Assembly: GCA_017441585.1 (NCBI GenBank)
Contig: JAFRWW010000038.1
Span: 1-64,000 of the forward strand
DNA length: 64,000 nucleotides
Direction of reading: 5' to 3'
DNA from: Lachnospiraceae bacterium
GTDB taxonomy: Bacteria; Bacillota; Clostridia; Lachnospirales; Lachnospiraceae
Shown: positions 14,954-23,719 of the stretch, piece by piece
Numbering within the stretch: the stretch's first letter is position 1
How the letters are laid out: each line of letters opens with the position of its first letter
Position numbers and translations under genes: made by a program
Notes under the pieces: generated by a model
Database searches by the model: none
Seen by the model: only the letters and a program-made list of their open reading frames with translations
What the model was told of the DNA's origin: nothing

Positions 14954-16545
14954 TGGCTATAGATACACAAAAGGTTCAGTCACAGGCTGCGGAACTGTCA
15001 GCGCAGCTTTGGTCAATTGCAAATGATCTGCGTGGTGGAATGGATGCAAATGAATTCCGTAATTATATCCTTGGAACTATTTTTTACAGATACCTTTCGG
15101 AGAGAACTGAAAACTATATGCAGGAGATATTAAAGGATGACAACCTGACATATGAAGAGGCTTTTTCAGATCCGGATTATAAATCTGTGGTAGAGAAATG
15201 GAGTATAGAGCATCTGGGATATATTATAAAACCGGGTAACCTTTTCAGGGAATTAAACCGCAAGGTGATAAGACCGGCAGGAGACGGAGACAGATTTTCT
15301 GTGGAGGATTATGAGCGTGCGGTGAATGAACTTACTGGTTCTACTCTTGGACATAAATCCGAGGCGGCTTTTGCAGGATTGTTTGATGATATGCGATTGC
15401 AGGATTCAAGGCTCGGTGACAGCATATCGGAGAGGACTGATAAGATAGGGAAAGTTATAGCAAAGATCGGCGAGATAAAAATGGATCTTAAGGATCAGGA
15501 ATTTGATGTGCTGGGTACGGCATATATGATCCTGATCGGCCTATTTCAGAGTGGTGCCGGCAAAAAGAGCGGTGAGTTCTTTACACCGGTTGGTCCGTCC
15601 ACCCTCTGTGCTACTTTAGCGTCACTGGGACTTGATGAGGCCAGAGCTGTGGGTGATTGTACCTGTGGCTCAGGGTCCATGCTTCTCGATGTAAGAAAGC
15701 ATCTGACTACAGGAAGAGTGGGGCACTTCTACGGACAGGAGAACAATCCAACTACTTATAACCTTGCCCGTATGAATATGCTCATGCATGGAATAGATTA
15801 TCAGAACTTCAGTATATATAAGGGAGACACCCTTACCAATGATATGTACGGAGATGATCTTAGGCTGACTGTACAGGTTTGTAATCCGCCTTATAGCCTT
15901 AAGTGGGATGCTAAAAGCGAGATGCTTGATGATCCAAGGTACTCAGGCGTAGATAAACTGGCTCCAAAATCCCATGCGGATTTTGCTTTTGTCCAGCATA
16001 TGGTATATCACATGGAGGAGGCAGACGGAAGAGTTGCAGTACTTCTTCCTCACGGAGTACTGTTTCGCGGCGGTGCGGAAGAGAGCATAAGGAAGTGGCT
16101 TATATGTACCGTGAACAGACTGGATGCTGTGATAGGACTTCCGGGAAATCTGTTCCATGGTACGTCCATTCCTGTATGTATACTGGTGCTTAAGAGCAAG
16201 AGGAATGGAAACAGTGATAATGTCTTTTTTATAGATGCAAGCAAGGATTTCATTAAAGGGAAAAATCAGAATGAGCTGTCCGATGAGCATATAAAAAAGA
16301 TAATCGATACATATTCTAACAGGACAGATGTAGAGAAGTATGCTCATCTTGCCACCATGGATGAGATCAAGGCGAATGATTACAATCTGAATATCCCGAG
16401 GTATGTGGATACTTCGGAGAAAGAGGAAGAGATAGACCTATCTGAAGTGGCGGGGCAGATAAAGGATATTAACAGTGAGATCGAGAAGGTGCAGAACCTT
16501 CTTAAAGGTTCTTTTGACGAGCTCGGTATAGAGTTTCCGTTTTGA
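14953..16545 (+). CDS. hsdM: Type I restriction-modification methyltransferase, M subunit
   Basis: The 530-residue product has an N-terminal helical HsdM_N domain ('SAQLWSIANDLRGGMDANEF'), the SAM-binding motif 'CTCGSGSMLLD' (GSGS about 239-242) and the catalytic 'NPPY' (311-314) of N6-adenine methylases. 'KKSGEFFTP' precedes motif I, as in the family. It methylates the target set by HsdS and is also needed for restriction. Its ATG overlaps the hsdR stop, and hsdS starts 18 bp after its end. Confidence 0.95.
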   Translation: MAIDTQKVQSQAAELSAQLWSIANDLRGGMDANEFRNYILGTIFYRYLSERTENYMQEILKDDNLTYEEAFSDPDYKSVVEKWSIEHLGYIIKPGNLFRELNRKVIRPAGDGDRFSVEDYERAVNELTGSTLGHKSEAAFAGLFDDMRLQDSRLGDSISERTDKIGKVIAKIGEIKMDLKDQEFDVLGTAYMILIGLFQSGAGKKSGEFFTPVGPSTLCATLASLGLDEARAVGDCTCGSGSMLLDVRKHLTTGRVGHFYGQENNPTTYNLARMNMLMHGIDYQNFSIYKGDTLTNDMYGDDLRLTVQVCNPPYSLKWDAKSEMLDDPRYSGVDKLAPKSHADFAFVQHMVYHMEEADGRVAVLLPHGVLFRGGAEESIRKWLICTVNRLDAVIGLPGNLFHGTSIPVCILVLKSKRNGNSDNVFFIDASKDFIKGKNQNELSDEHIKKIIDTYSNRTDVEKYAHLATMDEIKANDYNLNIPRYVDTSEKEEEIDLSEVAGQIKDINSEIEKVQNLLKGSFDELGIEFPF

Positions 16546-16563
16546 TGAATAAGGGGCAGTATT

Positions 16564-17730
16564 ATGAGTAACATACCTAAAGTGAGATTTAAAGGATTTA
16601 CTGATGATTGGGAACAGTGTAAGGTTTTAGATATAGCTCCTTTACAAAGAGGATTTGACCTTCCGACATCACAGATGGAAAATGGTGATTATCCTGTTGT
16701 AATGTCGAATGGTATAGGTGGATATCATAATGAATACAAAGTCAAAGGACCGGGGGTTGTAACAGGTCGTTCTGGAACGATAGGAAAGGTTCATTATATA
16801 GAGAGTGATTATTGGCCTCATAACACATCTTTATGGGTAACGGATTTCAAGGGAAATGAACCTAAGTTTATCTATCATTTATATCAGTGGCTTGATTTGT
16901 CAAAGTTTGGAACAGGTAGTGGAGTTCCGACACTTAATCGAAATGATGTACATGATAGCAAGGTTTTTATTCCATCAGTAGGTGAACAGAGAAAGATTTC
17001 TGAATACTTTGATAGACTCGACAACCTTATCACCCTTCATCAGCGTAAGTGTGAAGCCATTAAGAAGTATAAGACAGGCGTGCTTCAAAAAATGTTTCCT
17101 CGTGATGGAGAAAAGACTCCTGAAATCCGATTTCCGGGTTTTACTGACGCTTGGGAACAGCGTAAGTTGTCTGACTTTGGGAAAGCAACAGGTGGGACAT
17201 CTATAGAATCAGAGTTTTCTGAAGATGGAATATACAAAGTTATAAGTATTGGCAGCTACTCGGAAGATAGTGTTTACCGTGACCAAGGTATTCGGGCTAT
17301 TGAATCTGATAAGACTAAAAATCGAGTTCTTAATAAGGACGATTTGACAATGATATTAAATGATAAAACGGCATCTGGAAATATCATAGGAAGGGCGTTA
17401 CTGATAGAAGAATCGGGTGTTTACGTGTATAACCAACGTACAGAAAGAATTGAAATAGACCATGATAATTATGATTCTCTTTTTCTTTATGAGATGCTTA
17501 ATGCTCCATCTATAAGAGATAAAATCATAAAACAGAGTCAGGGCAATACACAGATCTATGTCAATTGGCCAACAATATCTATGACAGAATATCTCGTGCC
17601 GAAAATTGAAGAACAGCGAAAACTTGGAGCATACTTTAAGAATCTCGACAACCTTATCACCCTTCATCAGCGTAAGTGTGATTTCATGAAAGAGTTGAAG
17701 AAGGGCCTTTTTCAGCAGATGTTTGTTTAG
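16564..17730 (+). CDS. hsdS: Type I restriction specificity subunit
   Basis: The 388-residue product consists of two target-recognition domains. Each starts with the same phrase ('RFKGFTDDWEQCKV' at about 8 and 'RFPGFTDAWEQRKL' at about 187). Each ends with a conserved helix ('LDNLITLHQRKC'). This is the usual pseudo-dimeric HsdS plan, with the two helices setting the spacing of the bipartite DNA site. Both halves are intact. The helices are encoded by identical 38-bp DNA, so domain exchange by recombination is possible. No second hsdS or invertase is adjacent. Confidence 0.94.
   Translation: MSNIPKVRFKGFTDDWEQCKVLDIAPLQRGFDLPTSQMENGDYPVVMSNGIGGYHNEYKVKGPGVVTGRSGTIGKVHYIESDYWPHNTSLWVTDFKGNEPKFIYHLYQWLDLSKFGTGSGVPTLNRNDVHDSKVFIPSVGEQRKISEYFDRLDNLITLHQRKCEAIKKYKTGVLQKMFPRDGEKTPEIRFPGFTDAWEQRKLSDFGKATGGTSIESEFSEDGIYKVISIGSYSEDSVYRDQGIRAIESDKTKNRVLNKDDLTMILNDKTASGNIIGRALLIEESGVYVYNQRTERIEIDHDNYDSLFLYEMLNAPSIRDKIIKQSQGNTQIYVNWPTISMTEYLVPKIEEQRKLGAYFKNLDNLITLHQRKCDFMKELKKGLFQQMFV
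17017..17681 (+). repeat. Pair of identical 38-bp direct repeats in hsdS
   Basis: The copies at 17017-17054 and 17644-17681 are identical and encode LDNLITLHQRKC. The bases around them differ. They are 627 bp apart and enclose the second recognition domain, so recombination between them would delete or swap that domain. Confidence 0.9.
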
Positions 17731-17740
17731 GGAGACTGGT

Positions 17741-18556
17741 ATGGCCGGTTATAAAAAGGGCGAGAAAGAGGCTTTGTTGATATTGCAGTCCATGGGTATT
17801 GAGATGGATGAGTCGTACCATGATGATAATTCACGGGATAGTATGCCGGATTTGAGATACGCGGATGGACGGTATATAGAGGTGACGCACACTCTCCATA
17901 ACTATTTTTTGTATGAAAGAATGAATGATTATACCCAGCTTGAGACAGAGAAGTACTCTGAAGAATGGCCTCAAAGACATTTGGATTTGCAGGCAAAATA
18001 TGAGACCTCGTATGAGCGGCTACGTAACTGTGATTATGAGAAAACAGGGGATGGCTATTTGACAGGTAAGGCGTTACAAGTCTATCGTGAAGACTGCAAT
18101 CGAATCAAATCTCATATGGGTTATGATCCATCAGAAGATGACCCGGAAAAGCAATGGTCAGAATTTAAATGCGATACTCCCATTGTCCAGTATTCTACAG
18201 ATAATATCCTGCGTGAGGTGATATCTAAGGAGAAAAATCATAGATCCGGTGATACGGATCTATTTTTGTTTGTCACTTCGGAGGAGTACAATCACATGCA
18301 GGAACTGCTTGACCAGAAAGCATGGAATGCAGCTACTGAACAATTTTTGATGGTCTTATACAAATCCCCTTTCCCGGTGATCTATATTTGTTCATGGAAC
18401 ATCTATGAGCAGAAATATGATCCTGAAGAAGTACACATGGTGAGGTTATACAAATCGGAGTCTGGAGTAAGGTGGGATTGGAATTTCCATCATGATTTGT
18501 TTTGGAGATCAATTCCTATATCCACGAATAAAGAGTCAAGTGAAGGAGAAGGGTAA
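17741..18556 (+). CDS. Unrecognised protein, possible nuclease-fold, linked to the type I system
   Basis: The 271-residue product starts at ATG 17741 (AGGGAG upstream, 10 bp after hsdS). It is rich in acidic and aromatic residues. The segment 'MPDLRYADGRYIEVTHT' (about 35-51) has the spacing of a PD-(D/E)xK-like D...E-x-x core but lacks the usual lysine (EVT). No other motif stands out. It belongs to the hsd transcription unit and could be an accessory or anti-restriction factor. Its last 67 bp overlap tail to tail with the minus-strand gene 18490-19605. The function is not known. Confidence 0.65.
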   Translation: MAGYKKGEKEALLILQSMGIEMDESYHDDNSRDSMPDLRYADGRYIEVTHTLHNYFLYERMNDYTQLETEKYSEEWPQRHLDLQAKYETSYERLRNCDYEKTGDGYLTGKALQVYREDCNRIKSHMGYDPSEDDPEKQWSEFKCDTPIVQYSTDNILREVISKEKNHRSGDTDLFLFVTSEEYNHMQELLDQKAWNAATEQFLMVLYKSPFPVIYICSWNIYEQKYDPEEVHMVRLYKSESGVRWDWNFHHDLFWRSIPISTNKESSEGEG

Positions 18557-19605
18557 TCTCTTTCAACTAATTGATCAAATAAATCTGCAGTGTTTTTAAG
18601 CTGGTAAATTAATTTGTGATAGCTTTTACTTAGTTCATTTATCAGAGGATCATCAGATATCTCACTGAAATCGGTATAGTCTAAAGAAAGATCAATGGGA
18701 GGTAAGCAATGTGTTATACCATGAGTTCGTTTGCTGAATAGAAAAATGCCTGAAGACCATAGTTCTTCAATATATTTTCTTAGAAGGTATTCGTGTGGTA
18801 GTATGATGCGCTCGATTATGGTCTGTCTTGTTACAAACATAAAACTCCATTTTTCAGTATGGATAAAATTATCAACAAAGCGTGCTAATTCCTTTTGCTT
18901 TTCTTTACTGAGTATCCACCATTTCCGCTCTTGTAAAAGCTTTCCCTTTTTTGTGTTGAGCTTAGGGATGTTTTTCATTAAGAATGAATATAGATCGTAT
19001 TCTTCCTGAAGTAAGAAGTCTTCGAATAGAGCAATGGGCTCATAAGAATATGAGCCGGGTGTATCAGGCCATAGATCATCTGTGTAGAACTCAGCATACA
19101 TATTACGTAGGTTTGCTATTCTTTTTTTTAAGGATCTTAATTCGTCATTTCTTCGGCGAAGCTTAGCTTCGAGAGTCTTGCGCTTAAACTCTTTTCCTTC
19201 ATATTTTATCATGTGAGAGGTTGGTGATTTTTGAAGGTGCTCCTCAATATCGGAGATCTTATCCTCTGTATCCAATATTATTTTGTGCAGTAAGAGTATT
19301 TCATTTCGTAGCTTGTTGTAAGACCATATAGGCGAATACTGCTCATCTATATCTGCACCATTATTTGAGCCTTCAGATAACGAGACGGAAGTAATACCAT
19401 CGTTATTTATATGAGGTTTCAAGAAAAAACCATTATAGACTATTGATTCTCCATATCCGGGCCAAATGCTGTCATTTATATCACCAAATACCAAATTCAG
19501 ATATTCTGTTAGTCTGCGCTTTACATCAAGTATGGCCTGACTTTTTAAAGTTGTTTTCTCTGCCCAGTCATATTGCTGTTTAACAAATTCTATGAATTCA
19601 ACCAT
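18490..19605 (-). CDS. Unrecognised helical protein, 371 aa
   Basis: ATG 19605 follows AAAGGAG on the minus strand. The product has a central charged coiled-coil (about residues 100-170: LLLHKIILDTEDKISDIEEH, then KRKTLEAKLRRRNDELRSLK). Aromatic-rich segments follow (DLWPDTPGSYSYEP, WWILSKEKQKELARFVDNF, WSFMFVTRQTIIERIILP). No catalytic motif, signal peptide or membrane helix is seen. It is convergent with, and overlaps, the hsd-linked gene, so the two mRNAs are complementary over 67 nt. The place between a restriction system and a primase is typical for unknown defence genes, but this is inference. Confidence 0.7.
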   Translation of the reverse strand: MVEFIEFVKQQYDWAEKTTLKSQAILDVKRRLTEYLNLVFGDINDSIWPGYGESIVYNGFFLKPHINNDGITSVSLSEGSNNGADIDEQYSPIWSYNKLRNEILLLHKIILDTEDKISDIEEHLQKSPTSHMIKYEGKEFKRKTLEAKLRRRNDELRSLKKRIANLRNMYAEFYTDDLWPDTPGSYSYEPIALFEDFLLQEEYDLYSFLMKNIPKLNTKKGKLLQERKWWILSKEKQKELARFVDNFIHTEKWSFMFVTRQTIIERIILPHEYLLRKYIEELWSSGIFLFSKRTHGITHCLPPIDLSLDYTDFSEISDDPLINELSKSYHKLIYQLKNTADLFDQLVERDYPSPSLDSLFVDIGIDLQNKS

Positions 19606-19865
19606 GGGTAGTGATCTCCTTTCTGAAACTGGCTGAAATTATATCATAAAAATTAATTTGAAAAAATAGAAAAGAGAAACGCAAATTGTGAAAGTTATAG
19701 AGGTTTTATTTGTGATCATTACTGGATTTGGGGGGAAATTCATAATTTGGTTGATTTTACCATTGTACTATTATTTTAAGCGCGTGAGGATATCATAGTA
19801 ATCTAACCTGACGCTTGATGGTGAAACACTGAATTGGGCGTGTACTTATCTTAAGGAGGTAAAAA

Positions 19866-20393
19866 ATGAGCAAAAATCTGGCGTTTACAATTTCTGAGTG
19901 CTCAGGAAAATCTGTGTACACGAGAGGAGCGAAATATGGGTTTGAACGCATTGCTGAAGGTCTTGCCATATTTATTCCTGAAAATGGAATGAATATGATC
20001 GGCATCAAATCTGGAGTTTCCACTAATGACTTGGGGGGGAGAACGATATGTGTGATCCGCACGCGTGATACTCTGGAAATGCAGCTTCATGAAGCTGATA
20101 TGAGTGAGGGGGGTGAAGAACTGTTTGGTTCCGTCGTGGGAATTTTTGAGACGGATTATCATAATTATCATATGATAATTGCTACAAGGAATAGGGAGGG
20201 CAAGGATGTTCATCCTATTCTTGTCCACCAGATGGTGGACGGTTATGACGACGGAAAGAGCATAGTCAAATTTTTCGTCCGCCTTATAAATATTTTTATT
20301 GAAGCCGGGATCGTGGACATTAACAAGTGCTTGATCGGAGCAAAGAACGATTTGGTCAATTCGTTGCTTGCTAAAAAGGGGGAGGATGAGTGA
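19866..20393 (+). CDS. Hypothetical protein, 175 aa, upstream of the primase
   Basis: ATG 19866 follows AAGGAGG (19854-19860). The product, opening MSKNLAFTISECSGKSVYTR, is of mixed alpha/beta character with 'GSVVGIFETDYHNYHMIIATR' and a C-terminal helix. No family is recognised. Its stop lies 1 bp before the primase ATG and its last codons carry that gene's GGAGG, so it is co-translated with the primase and perhaps works in element replication or its control. The 260 bp upstream (19606-19865) hold no gene, only AT-rich promoter-like sequence for the two divergent genes. Confidence 0.7.
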   Translation: MSKNLAFTISECSGKSVYTRGAKYGFERIAEGLAIFIPENGMNMIGIKSGVSTNDLGGRTICVIRTRDTLEMQLHEADMSEGGEELFGSVVGIFETDYHNYHMIIATRNREGKDVHPILVHQMVDGYDDGKSIVKFFVRLINIFIEAGIVDINKCLIGAKNDLVNSLLAKKGEDE

Positions 20394-20394
20394 T

Positions 20395-22248
20395 ATGTTT
20401 GATCTGAATAATAGAACTGGTGAAGGTGATTCGAAGATCGATAAGCGTGATGATATCAAGGCATTCATGCAGGCGTTCCTGACTACAGGAATGCCTGCGG
20501 TGGTACCCTCTGATGATGAGAATTCTGATATCAAATCGGATGTTCGTGCTTTTCTTCATACGAGGGATGACGAGAAGCTTTCTGCTGATTCGGAAGATGA
20601 TGGTGATTTTAAGCAGGGCATGCTTAAGATTGTTAGAGGTGACGTGCCTATAAGCCGTATGTCAGATGATGAAGAGGCTGAGTATGATTCCGATATCAAA
20701 TCGGACATCCATGCGTTTGTTCATACGGAGGATAATGAGGAGCTTTCTGCAGATTCAGAAGATGATGTTGAGGCAGTTATGTCTGACACGAAGACTTTTA
20801 AGTACTCTTCCTCGGATAGAGATGGGAACAAGGCATACCATCAGGCGCTTGATTTCATCAAGCGTCACGAGCTCACCTTCCTCGAAAACAGGGTTCCGGT
20901 CAGGGATGTGTCTTATTGGAACGGTAGATATTGGGAGCTGCTCCATGAAGAAAAGCTTCAGCAGATGATCTATGACCAGCTCACTGCAGAGGATAAGGAA
21001 AGAGCCAACAGCATCGCGTCTAACTTGAAAAATATCGCAGCGTACGTACTCCATGAGGTGAGGAGGCGGCAGAATGAAGACGGATCCAGATTTACCCAGG
21101 ATGATTGGGTTAAAGCCTCAACAAGGGTCGTGTTCAGAGATGGTACGGTTTATGATGTGATGACTGGAAAGACGCATAGTTCTAAGCCTAAGTATCCATA
21201 CGAATACGCCATAAACTGTGAATACATCGAAGGAACTGAGTCCACGCCGGTTTATGATTCATTACGCGAGAATGCTACAGGTGGTGACTTGGAATCTATG
21301 GCATTGTTCGATTATACCGTCGGGTATCTTGTTCTTCCGACCAGGAACGGTAAGTGTTTTTTTGTTCTGGCTTACGCTCCCGATTCAGGGAAAAGCATAT
21401 TTGGTTCATTTGTTGAAAACATATTTGAATATGATCAGGTGAAGAAAACAAGGCTTGATAAGGTTTCAGAAAATTTTGAAATGGCGGGAATCAACAGGGT
21501 TAGGCTACTGACTTGCTTCGAGGCAGATGGTAGAAAAATGGCAGCTGGTGTCGTGACAGAATTGAAAAATCTGTCTGGTGAGGAAGTAATAAGGATGAGA
21601 GCGATGCGGAGAAACCCTGTTAGTGTTGAGACCAAGTTTAAGATGCTCTTTGGCTCAAATTATGGATTTTATCCTCCTGCGGGGACAGAGGTTGATCAGG
21701 CATTTTATCGTAGAATAAGGATTCTTCCTTTTGTTCAGAGCGTGCCGGAGTCAGAGCGTGACGGTGAGATGCAGACAAAGCTGATGGCTGAAAGAGATTA
21801 CATCGTATCAAACGCACTCAGGAGATACTCTGCTTACGTTAGAAAGCATGGGATTACCTGTTTCCCGGAGTCTGATTTATCCAAGGAGATTAAGAAATCT
21901 TGGATGAATCTGGACTCATTTCACGAGGAGGTGCTTCGTGATCTGATTGAGTATTCAGGGGACGATGGTGATCGTATTGCCAAGTGTGACCTTGTTCACG
22001 TGTACAGGCAGAGGGTGAATGAGGCAAATGATAAGGGGGGAGAACACGTTCTTTTAATGAATAAAGACCTGTTCAGCCTTGTGGAAAAGGTGTTTCCGTC
22101 CTGCGTCATGGGTGATGGTGTCAAGACCAGGCATGTGTTGCTGAGTGAGTGCAAATCACCGGTTCATGCAATTGGCCGTCTTCGTTGGAAGGAGTCGGTG
22201 AGCCCTTCTCCGCATATGGCCACCGTGATGCACAAGGGGAAATATTAG
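20395..22248 (+). CDS. P4/D5-type primase-helicase with acidic N-terminal repeats
   Basis: The 617-residue product has a superfamily 3 helicase core in its second half: 'APDSGKSIFGSF' (G332-K333-S334), 'LLTCFEADGRKMAAG', and 'FKMLFGSNYGFYPP' followed by 'DQAFYRRIRILPF' in the region of the family arginine finger. This type unwinds DNA to start replication of phages, plasmids and integrative elements. The N terminus is unusual: a 26-residue acidic unit with core SDIKSD-x2-AF-x-HT occurs at 44-69 and 99-124, and a weaker copy lies near 15-30. ATG 20395 fits GGAGG (20381-20385); ATG 20386 is adjacent to it. Confidence 0.8.
   Translation: MFDLNNRTGEGDSKIDKRDDIKAFMQAFLTTGMPAVVPSDDENSDIKSDVRAFLHTRDDEKLSADSEDDGDFKQGMLKIVRGDVPISRMSDDEEAEYDSDIKSDIHAFVHTEDNEELSADSEDDVEAVMSDTKTFKYSSSDRDGNKAYHQALDFIKRHELTFLENRVPVRDVSYWNGRYWELLHEEKLQQMIYDQLTAEDKERANSIASNLKNIAAYVLHEVRRRQNEDGSRFTQDDWVKASTRVVFRDGTVYDVMTGKTHSSKPKYPYEYAINCEYIEGTESTPVYDSLRENATGGDLESMALFDYTVGYLVLPTRNGKCFFVLAYAPDSGKSIFGSFVENIFEYDQVKKTRLDKVSENFEMAGINRVRLLTCFEADGRKMAAGVVTELKNLSGEEVIRMRAMRRNPVSVETKFKMLFGSNYGFYPPAGTEVDQAFYRRIRILPFVQSVPESERDGEMQTKLMAERDYIVSNALRRYSAYVRKHGITCFPESDLSKEIKKSWMNLDSFHEEVLRDLIEYSGDDGDRIAKCDLVHVYRQRVNEANDKGGEHVLLMNKDLFSLVEKVFPSCVMGDGVKTRHVLLSECKSPVHAIGRLRWKESVSPSPHMATVMHKGKY
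20524..20766 (+). repeat. 78-bp repeated segment inside the primase gene
   Basis: The segment 20524-20601 recurs at 20689-20766 with about a dozen base changes, most of them silent or conservative. It encodes the acidic unit beginning SDIKSD and ending SADSEDD. The copies are 87 bp apart and in frame. Confidence 0.85.
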
Positions 22249-22308
22249 TTTGCTCACATGCATGAGGAAGACGCTCAATTATATAACATTTTTACGAGGA
22301 GGTTGCTT

Positions 22309-22518
22309 ATGGATAACAAAATTAAAAATATGGAACGATTAGTATATACCGCGGAGGATATACGCAGGCTACTTTGTCTATCCAGATCCAAGGCATATGC
22401 TTTTCTGGATGAGGTTTACCACAGCGCTACGCCTCCGTTTCGGGTGATTAAGGTGGGTAAGTTGGTAAGGGTTCCAAAAGAGGATTTTGACAATTGGATC
22501 AGAGGATCGACTGGATGA
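22309..22518 (+). CDS. xis: Excisionase-like helix-turn-helix protein
   Basis: The 69-residue product starts at ATG 22309, 6 nt after AGGAGG (22297-22302). It shows 'YTAEDIRRLLCLSRSKAYAF' and 'IKVGKLVRVPKEDFDNWI', the HTH_17 excisionase fold. It directly precedes two integrase genes, the usual xis-int order, so it probably sets the direction of site-specific recombination. An upstream ATG at 22258 has no ribosome site. Confidence 0.85.
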   Translation: MDNKIKNMERLVYTAEDIRRLLCLSRSKAYAFLDEVYHSATPPFRVIKVGKLVRVPKEDFDNWIRGSTG

Positions 22519-22537
22519 ATGGAGGTGAACATGCTAA

Positions 22538-23719
22538 ATGGTAAAGAATAATGAAATTAAGGGAGCTGTCTTTTTCAGGGGCAGCTCTTGGTATCATAGG
22601 CTCCGCATTAGGAATACTGATGGCAGTATAAAATGGACTAAGAAAGGTGGCTTTAACTCTGAAGAAGAGGCTATGGAGGCTTACGAAAAGGCTGAAGCAA
22701 AATTCATGGCCGACAGTGAGGATTATGAGCGACAGAGAAACGGTTATGCCGGGATGACTTTGTCAGGTTTTCTTACAGCCTGGTTTGAAAATGAGTATGC
22801 TCCCAGGGTAAGGACTAATACCAGAGCACTTGGACGGTATGTGTTGGAAAAGCTTATACTCCCGTCTATTAAGCAGGATACACCGCTTAGTCTTGTAAAT
22901 ACGGCTTTCCTGGATGCTCTTCTTGTGGAGGCAGCAAAGGTGACAGAATCTTCCGGCAATAAGTGCAGAGAGTTTTTGTACCTGGCCTTTGAGGATGCAA
23001 GAGCTGAGAAGATAGTAGATTTTAATCCTGTAAAAAACTGTCAGAGATATTTAAGAAGGACACCGCGAGTCACTGTTTACAGTAAAGATAAACTTAAAGT
23101 GTTCCTTGAGGCGGCTCAGAATAGTAATTGGTATCTTGAGGTGTTGCTTGCACTCTTTGTGGGATTACGCAAGGGGGAGATAAGGGGGCTTAAGTTTTCG
23201 GATTTTGATATAGAACATGAGACAGTGCTGATCGAGAGGCAGATCGTCGACGAGATAGATGGAGATGGACGGGAGGAGAGTGTGGCACGCTTCAGAGAAT
23301 CTCCTCCGAAAACTACAAACAGTCACAGAATCCTTCGTGTCCCTCATGTTGTTATCAGAGAACTTCAAAAAAGGCAGGAGATGGTGGAAAGAAATAAGAA
23401 CGAGAACGGTGATGGGTATGTTGATAATGGATATGTCAGCTGTCAGATGAATGGTTATCCGAGATCGAGCACATCTTTTAATACTGCTCTTAGTAGGATT
23501 ACTGACAGGGTCGGATTACCACATATCACGCCTCACGGGCTTAGGCATATGTTCGCTACGATCTTGATGGAGAACAATGTTCCGCTTGTTAAGATATCTG
23601 CGTTGCTGGGGCATTCGTCCATAAATACTACTTTTGAGTACTATTGTGAGGTTATGGATGAGAATGAAAAAATACTGAACTTTATGAATGAAAAGCTTGG
23701 GGGAAGGAGGCTCGTATGA
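22538..23719 (+). CDS. int: Tyrosine recombinase/integrase 1
   Basis: The 393-residue product has an N-terminal arm-type segment ('WYHRLRIRNTDGSIKWTKKG'), a SAM-like core-binding domain (about 70-170) and a catalytic domain. R211 is in 'GLRKGE', H333 and R336 in 'HGLRH', H359 in 'LLGHSS' and the nucleophile Y368 in 'EYYCEV' (nine after H359). All catalytic residues are present. It overlaps the next integrase by 4 bp (ATGA). Tandem integrases are known on some integrative elements. Confidence 0.92.
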   Translation: MVKNNEIKGAVFFRGSSWYHRLRIRNTDGSIKWTKKGGFNSEEEAMEAYEKAEAKFMADSEDYERQRNGYAGMTLSGFLTAWFENEYAPRVRTNTRALGRYVLEKLILPSIKQDTPLSLVNTAFLDALLVEAAKVTESSGNKCREFLYLAFEDARAEKIVDFNPVKNCQRYLRRTPRVTVYSKDKLKVFLEAAQNSNWYLEVLLALFVGLRKGEIRGLKFSDFDIEHETVLIERQIVDEIDGDGREESVARFRESPPKTTNSHRILRVPHVVIRELQKRQEMVERNKNENGDGYVDNGYVSCQMNGYPRSSTSFNTALSRITDRVGLPHITPHGLRHMFATILMENNVPLVKISALLGHSSINTTFEYYCEVMDENEKILNFMNEKLGGRRLV

